From: PVC group bacterium
GTDB lineage: Bacteria > Verrucomicrobiota > Kiritimatiellia > SS1-B-03-39 > UBA6053
DNA: 20,068 nt
Direction of reading: 5' to 3'
Assembly: GCA_003565815.1 (NCBI GenBank)
Contig: PXAS01000092.1
Span: 1 to 20,068 of the forward strand
The translations under genes and the position numbers were made by a program. Below, piece by piece: positions 16,969-20,068 of this stretch; position 1 is the stretch's first letter; the number at the start of each line of letters is the position of its first letter. A model generated the notes under the pieces. It saw only the letters and a list, made by a program, of their open reading frames with translations. It was not told the origin of the DNA and ran no database searches.

Positions 16969-18495
16969 ATGTCTTTTCTCACCTCAAGTTCGATGCGCGA
17001 TTTCGATGCCCGCGCCGTGGCCGCGGGCATCCCGGGCACGGTGCTGATGGGGCGGGCCTCCCGGGGCCTGGCCCGCGAATTTTTTTCACTTTGCGGGGCG
17101 GCCCGGCCGTCGGTGTTGATTTGCGCGGGGCCGGGAAACAATGGCGGGGACGGCTTTGGTCTTGCCGCTCATTTGCATCTCGCCGGATGGCGGACGGAAG
17201 TGTGGGTGACCTCGGAACGGGCGCGAGTCGGCGGGGACGCGCTTGAGTTTTTGCAATGGGCCGAAACCGTGGGCGTGCCCATCACCTTTTGTCCGGACCC
17301 CGAAGACTGGCCCGTGGAAATCGGGACGTTGCCTTGCGTGGATTGGGTGGTGGACGCGGTTTTGGGCACGGGCACCGGAGACGTGCCCCGCAAAACCCCC
17401 GCCGCCGCCGTGGCCACCATTCGCGCCCTTGCCGCCGATGCCCGGGTGTTGGCGGTGGACCTGCCCACGGGACTGGACGCGGACCGGGGCCTGCCTTTCG
17501 ATCCGGATCGTTGCGTCCGCGCGGATGCGACCTTCACCCTGGGCGCCGCCAAAGCGGGGTTTCTGGACGATACATCCGCCCGATGGACGGGATCGATCAC
17601 GGTGATTGACCTCGGGTTTTCTCCGGAAGAACTGGCCAAGGCCTCGGTGCAACCCATCTCCGTCATGCACCCGGCCCGATGGGCGCAACTCAACCGGCGG
17701 CGCGATCCGGAGAGTCACAAGGGCGGCTATGGTCACGTATTGGTGATCGGAGGGCATCCGGGCATGACGGGGGCGGTTTCCATGGCGGCCCGGGCCGCGC
17801 TTCGCAGTGGCGCGGGTTTGGTTTCGATGCTGACCCCGGCTTCCTGCGCCCCGTTTTTGGATGCGGCCCTGCCGGAAATCATGGTGCGGGCGGGCCGGGA
17901 GAGTCCGATGGGAACCTTGGCCGAACAGGCGATTGATTTTTCCGCCTACAGCGCCGCGGTGATCGGCCCGGGCCTGGGAAAAAATCCGGAGACCGCCGCA
18001 CTGCTCCGGCAGATCTTCGCCAAATGCCCGCTGCCCTTGGTGGTGGATGCCGATGCGTTGCACTTGTTGGCCGGGATGCGTGAGGATGCCGGAAATTGCC
18101 CCCCGTCGGCCGCTCCGCGGGTTCTCACACCGCATCCCGGGGAAATGGCGGTTTTGTGTGGATGCGACACCGCCGACGTTCAAAGCGCCCGCGCTGAAAA
18201 ATGTCTGGAAGTCGCCAAAACATATCGGAGTATCGTCGTTTTGAAAGGCAATCGAACTCGAATCGCCTTCCCGAACGGCGATCAATGGCTCAATCTCAAT
18301 GGCAACCCCGGCATGGCCACGGGGGGCAGCGGCGATGTGCTGGCGGGAATGTTGGCGGGTTTGCTGGGCGGAAATTTGGCTCCGGAAATCGCAGTGCCTG
18401 CGGCGGTGTATTTGCATGGACGGGCAGGGGACCGAGCCGCGGTTCGCCTCGGAGAAAACGCGCTCACGGCGCCGGATTTGCTTGATCACGCATAG
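16969..18495 (+). CDS. nnr: Bifunctional NAD(P)H-hydrate epimerase / ADP-dependent NAD(P)H-hydrate dehydratase
   Basis: 508 residues with both repair activities fused, as is common in bacteria. The N-terminal YjeF_N epimerase domain has GPGNNGGDGFG (54-64) and DLPTGLDAD (about 164). The C-terminal ribokinase-like dehydratase has HKGGYGHVLVIGG, GPGLGK (about 332), VVDADALHLL, LTPHPGEMA and NPGMATGGSGDVLAGM (about 445-460). The enzyme interconverts R and S NAD(P)HX and dehydrates the S form to NAD(P)H using ADP. The start at 16969 has only a weak ribosome-binding site; a second ATG at residue 9 is possible, as the family signature begins just after it (MRDFDARAVAAGIPG). It is divergent from rpsO and appears to be a single-gene unit. 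Confidence 0.96.
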   Translation: MSFLTSSSMRDFDARAVAAGIPGTVLMGRASRGLAREFFSLCGAARPSVLICAGPGNNGGDGFGLAAHLHLAGWRTEVWVTSERARVGGDALEFLQWAETVGVPITFCPDPEDWPVEIGTLPCVDWVVDAVLGTGTGDVPRKTPAAAVATIRALAADARVLAVDLPTGLDADRGLPFDPDRCVRADATFTLGAAKAGFLDDTSARWTGSITVIDLGFSPEELAKASVQPISVMHPARWAQLNRRRDPESHKGGYGHVLVIGGHPGMTGAVSMAARAALRSGAGLVSMLTPASCAPFLDAALPEIMVRAGRESPMGTLAEQAIDFSAYSAAVIGPGLGKNPETAALLRQIFAKCPLPLVVDADALHLLAGMREDAGNCPPSAAPRVLTPHPGEMAVLCGCDTADVQSARAEKCLEVAKTYRSIVVLKGNRTRIAFPNGDQWLNLNGNPGMATGGSGDVLAGMLAGLLGGNLAPEIAVPAAVYLHGRAGDRAAVRLGENALTAPDLLDHA

Positions 18496-18508
18496 CAGTA
18501 GGGGGGGG

Positions 18509-18583
18509 GCATGGAGCGTGGCGGCAAGCTCTTCCATGCAAACCATCCTGAACAACCAGCACCTCGGCGCTCCGAGGTTCAGG
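18509..18583. repeat. Two adjacent bulged hairpins downstream of nnr
   Basis: Hairpin A: GCATGG-AGC (18509-18517) pairs with GCT-ctt-CCATGC (18528-18539), a 9-bp stem with a 3-nt bulge. Hairpin B: CCTGAA (18547-18552) pairs with TTCAGG (18578-18583), and inside it CCTCGG/CCGAGG (18562-18567, 18572-18577) with a 4-nt loop and a 9-nt one-sided bulge. Neither is followed by a T-run, so they are poor terminators. Paired, bulged palindromes of this sort resemble REP/REPIN elements. A run of nine G lies at 18501-18509. Confidence 0.5.
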
Positions 18584-18630
18584 GTAGCTCAAAGAAAGGG
18601 GGCACCCCGCAAAACGTTAAAAATCGCGGT

Positions 18631-18684
18631 CCCCTTTCCCCCTCCCCTTCCCCTTTCCCCTTCCCCTTCCCCTTTCCCTTTCCC
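18631..18684. repeat. 54-bp pure polypyrimidine tract
   Basis: The plus strand from 18631 to 18684 contains only C and T, mostly CCCCTT and CCCTTT units. The complementary strand has repeated GGGG/GGG runs separated by A or AA/AAA, fitting G-quadruplex or H-DNA potential. It starts 11 nt after the stop of the minus-strand gene at 18696, so in that transcript the G-rich strand is the RNA. The palindrome GGTCTGACC (18685-18693) lies at the junction. The tract marks the border between GC-rich core and AT-rich accessory DNA. Confidence 0.85.
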
Positions 18685-18695
18685 GGTCTGACCCC

Positions 18696-19304
18696 TTACT
18701 CCTTACCTGCTCGATTATCCAACATCGTGCTTTTTCTAATTTTAACAGCATATAGAATTACGAAAAAAATAAGTGCAAATAAAGCAGCACAAAGAATGTA
18801 AGCATGATAAATCCTTACTTTTCGACCTTCGTTTTCTTGATATATCTGATGCATGAACGGCACCAGTCCTTCGGCATTTAAAGTCAAATGTTTTTCTTCA
18901 AAAATAAGAATCATTGAACTTATAATATCACCGACGGTATAACCATGGTGATCAACTAGTTGGTAATCAGGCTTTATGGCATCAGTTTCCAAGTTCCTGT
19001 AGAATCTCTCATGTGGAAAAACACCTCGAACAGGAGCTGTTTCAATATAACTCATTTCGCCTTCAATGTAATAGATTTTAACTAATAGATCTTCATTTTC
19101 AAAAGAACAAGTCCATAGGTTTTCATTCGTATACAAATAGTCAAAGGGGACCTCCATGAACTCCCCAAAAAGGATGACATACATATGAGAGGGACAACTA
19201 AATAACATTGTAGCATCTGAGTTATCACCAAAACTAAATACATTTAGTCCCAATATACACCACAACAAGAAAAATACAAAAATGTAGGATTTAGATGATT
19301 TCAT
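18696..19304 (-). CDS. Two-helix membrane protein, candidate immunity protein
   Basis: 202 residues, no recognised family. It has an N-terminal hydrophobic segment after MKSSKSY (about 8-26, signal anchor or signal peptide), a middle region of about 140 mostly acidic and aromatic residues, and a strong transmembrane helix (about 167-187, ILCAALFALIFFVILYAV) followed by a basic tail. It is much richer in A and T than the rest of the window. It begins 21 nt after the stop of the RHS-core cassette on the same strand, the position normally taken by the immunity gene of a polymorphic toxin. That role is inferred from context; no motif proves it. A membrane-bound immunity protein would suggest a toxin acting at the membrane or in the periplasm. 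No clear Shine-Dalgarno is seen. Confidence 0.6.
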   Translation of the reverse strand: MKSSKSYIFVFFLLWCILGLNVFSFGDNSDATMLFSCPSHMYVILFGEFMEVPFDYLYTNENLWTCSFENEDLLVKIYYIEGEMSYIETAPVRGVFPHERFYRNLETDAIKPDYQLVDHHGYTVGDIISSMILIFEEKHLTLNAEGLVPFMHQIYQENEGRKVRIYHAYILCAALFALIFFVILYAVKIRKSTMLDNRAGKE

Positions 19305-19325
19305 ATGACAACATACAGATGTGGT

Positions 19326-19955
19326 TTATTTATCATCGAAATCTTTCGTAAGCATGGTGAATCTGAACCCACTAATGTTATACGGAGAAAATTCAGGCGG
19401 CATCTCCCTGGTGAAACCTATAAAGCGTTCTTCGATGCCAGATTTGATTGTATTTTTAATGTTTTCCAACTCGATAATTGATAATTTTTTGTCCAATACT
19501 CCATCACCGGTGCTATCTACGCAAGATGCACAAAGGTTCATATTGGCAGTGAATTCGAGCTGTGTTCGTAGTGTAAAATCATTGTAATGATACTTCTCAA
19601 CATTAACCCAAAAGCCTAAATACTCAATATTGGACATGGGGCTATTTGTAACATAAGCATACACATTCACTCCACCCAATTCCCCAATCGGATCGCGATT
19701 TGGCCAGCGTCCCGTATCGGCATCATAGTAGCGGAAGCAGTAGTCGTAGCTGTGACTTGCTGTTTTGAAGAATATTTTGGGTCGTCGTAGGTGTTTTTTC
19801 CAAGGGATGGGGGTGAGGACCAGGAGGGTCAAGCCCAGCGGAAATCTTTGATTGTCAGGGAGATGGTTTGTGGGCTTTGCCTGGGTTTCCGTTGGAATCG
19901 TCGTCACGGAAGGATACCGGGTCTCCATGTGGTGATGGGTATTTGGGGTCGGCAT
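19326..19955 (-). CDS. Orphan RHS-repeat core C-terminus with variable tip, candidate toxin
   Basis: 209 residues from the ATG at 19955; the frame stays open without a stop to the window edge, so the true start may lie outside. Residues about 70-114 are an RHS-associated core motif: YDYCFRYYDADTGRWPNRDPIGELGG then NVYAYVTNSPMSNIEYLG. The residues before it are Pro/His/Thr-rich and look nothing like YD repeats. The tip after the core (115-209; DNA 19326-19613) is AT-rich, with CASC (142-145) and a DSTGDGVLDKKL stretch that resembles an EF-hand or dockerin loop but lacks the last acidic ligand. In RHS and YD-repeat proteins the segment after this core is the variable effector. No known toxin domain is recognised in this tip. 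It may be an orphan tip used for recombination into a full-length RHS gene, or a degraded remnant. Confidence 0.6.
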   Translation of the reverse strand: MPTPNTHHHMETRYPSVTTIPTETQAKPTNHLPDNQRFPLGLTLLVLTPIPWKKHLRRPKIFFKTASHSYDYCFRYYDADTGRWPNRDPIGELGGVNVYAYVTNSPMSNIEYLGFWVNVEKYHYNDFTLRTQLEFTANMNLCASCVDSTGDGVLDKKLSIIELENIKNTIKSGIEERFIGFTREMPPEFSPYNISGFRFTMLTKDFDDK

Positions 19956-20068
19956 CGTAGGGGGATGGTGAACGCTTGGGTTGTCTTGGCTTCGTGGATG
20001 TATGCCGAGCGTTTTCGTTGTATCCGCTTCGCTGAGGTGAGCTGGAATTTCCGCGTGGGATTTCCCGA

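Noticed and set aside
17086..18555. 489-codon minus-strand frame opposite nnr
   Set aside because: Arg/Gly/His-rich translation with no motif, fully overlapping the well-supported nnr. Shadow frame.

Overview
This is a bacterial chromosome segment. It is GC-rich and densely coding up to about position 18,700, then turns sharply AT-rich over the last 1.3 kb. No taxonomic marker gene is complete enough to name the species. The combination of membrane Ser/Thr kinases carrying N-terminal zinc ribbons, a LamG domain on a kinase, a SWIM-SNF2 helicase, a stand-alone RHS tip cassette and frequent absence of Shine-Dalgarno sequences fits the PVC superphylum (Verrucomicrobiota, Kiritimatiellota or Lentisphaerota). 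That is an inference, not a result.

Layout. The left edge holds the first 23 codons of rsmI (minus strand), divergent from a zinc-ribbon protein of unknown function that has a clear sigma70-type promoter. Next come rluD and a degenerate uracil-DNA-glycosylase-like gene (minus, overlapping by 4 bp). Divergent from these, positions 2800-8051 hold three tandem kinase genes on the plus strand, each with the same four-cysteine ribbon at its N-terminus. The first is a predicted pseudokinase: the HxD aspartate is His, the alpha-C glutamate is Asn, and the activation-loop GT is missing. It carries a transmembrane segment, a helical sensor-like region and a C-terminal LamG domain. The second has an intact kinase core and the same sensor region without LamG. 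The third has an intact core but ends in a tail anchor. A perfect 42-bp tandem duplication follows.

From 8201 to 10745 a minus-strand operon encodes a small beta-barrel-like exported protein, a low-molecular-weight phosphatase, a fructosamine/ribulosamine-3-kinase homologue and a METTL21-like methyltransferase. The phosphatase-kinase pair matches an arrangement known from bacterial protein deglycation. Upstream of it lie a SWIM-SNF2 helicase and the classical rpsO-pnp pair, with two good intrinsic terminators, a strong rpsO promoter and hairpins in both leaders. The NAD(P)H-hydrate repair gene nnr is divergent from rpsO.

The right end (18,500-20,068) is accessory DNA. It contains two bulged hairpins, a 54-bp pure polypyrimidine tract, a gene for a two-helix membrane protein, and just upstream of that an orphan RHS-core C-terminal cassette with an AT-rich tip. 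The last two look like a polymorphic toxin tip and its immunity gene.

Most unusual elements: the pseudokinase/kinase receptor trio, the RHS tip/immunity candidate pair, and the deglycation operon extended by a predicted protein methyltransferase.
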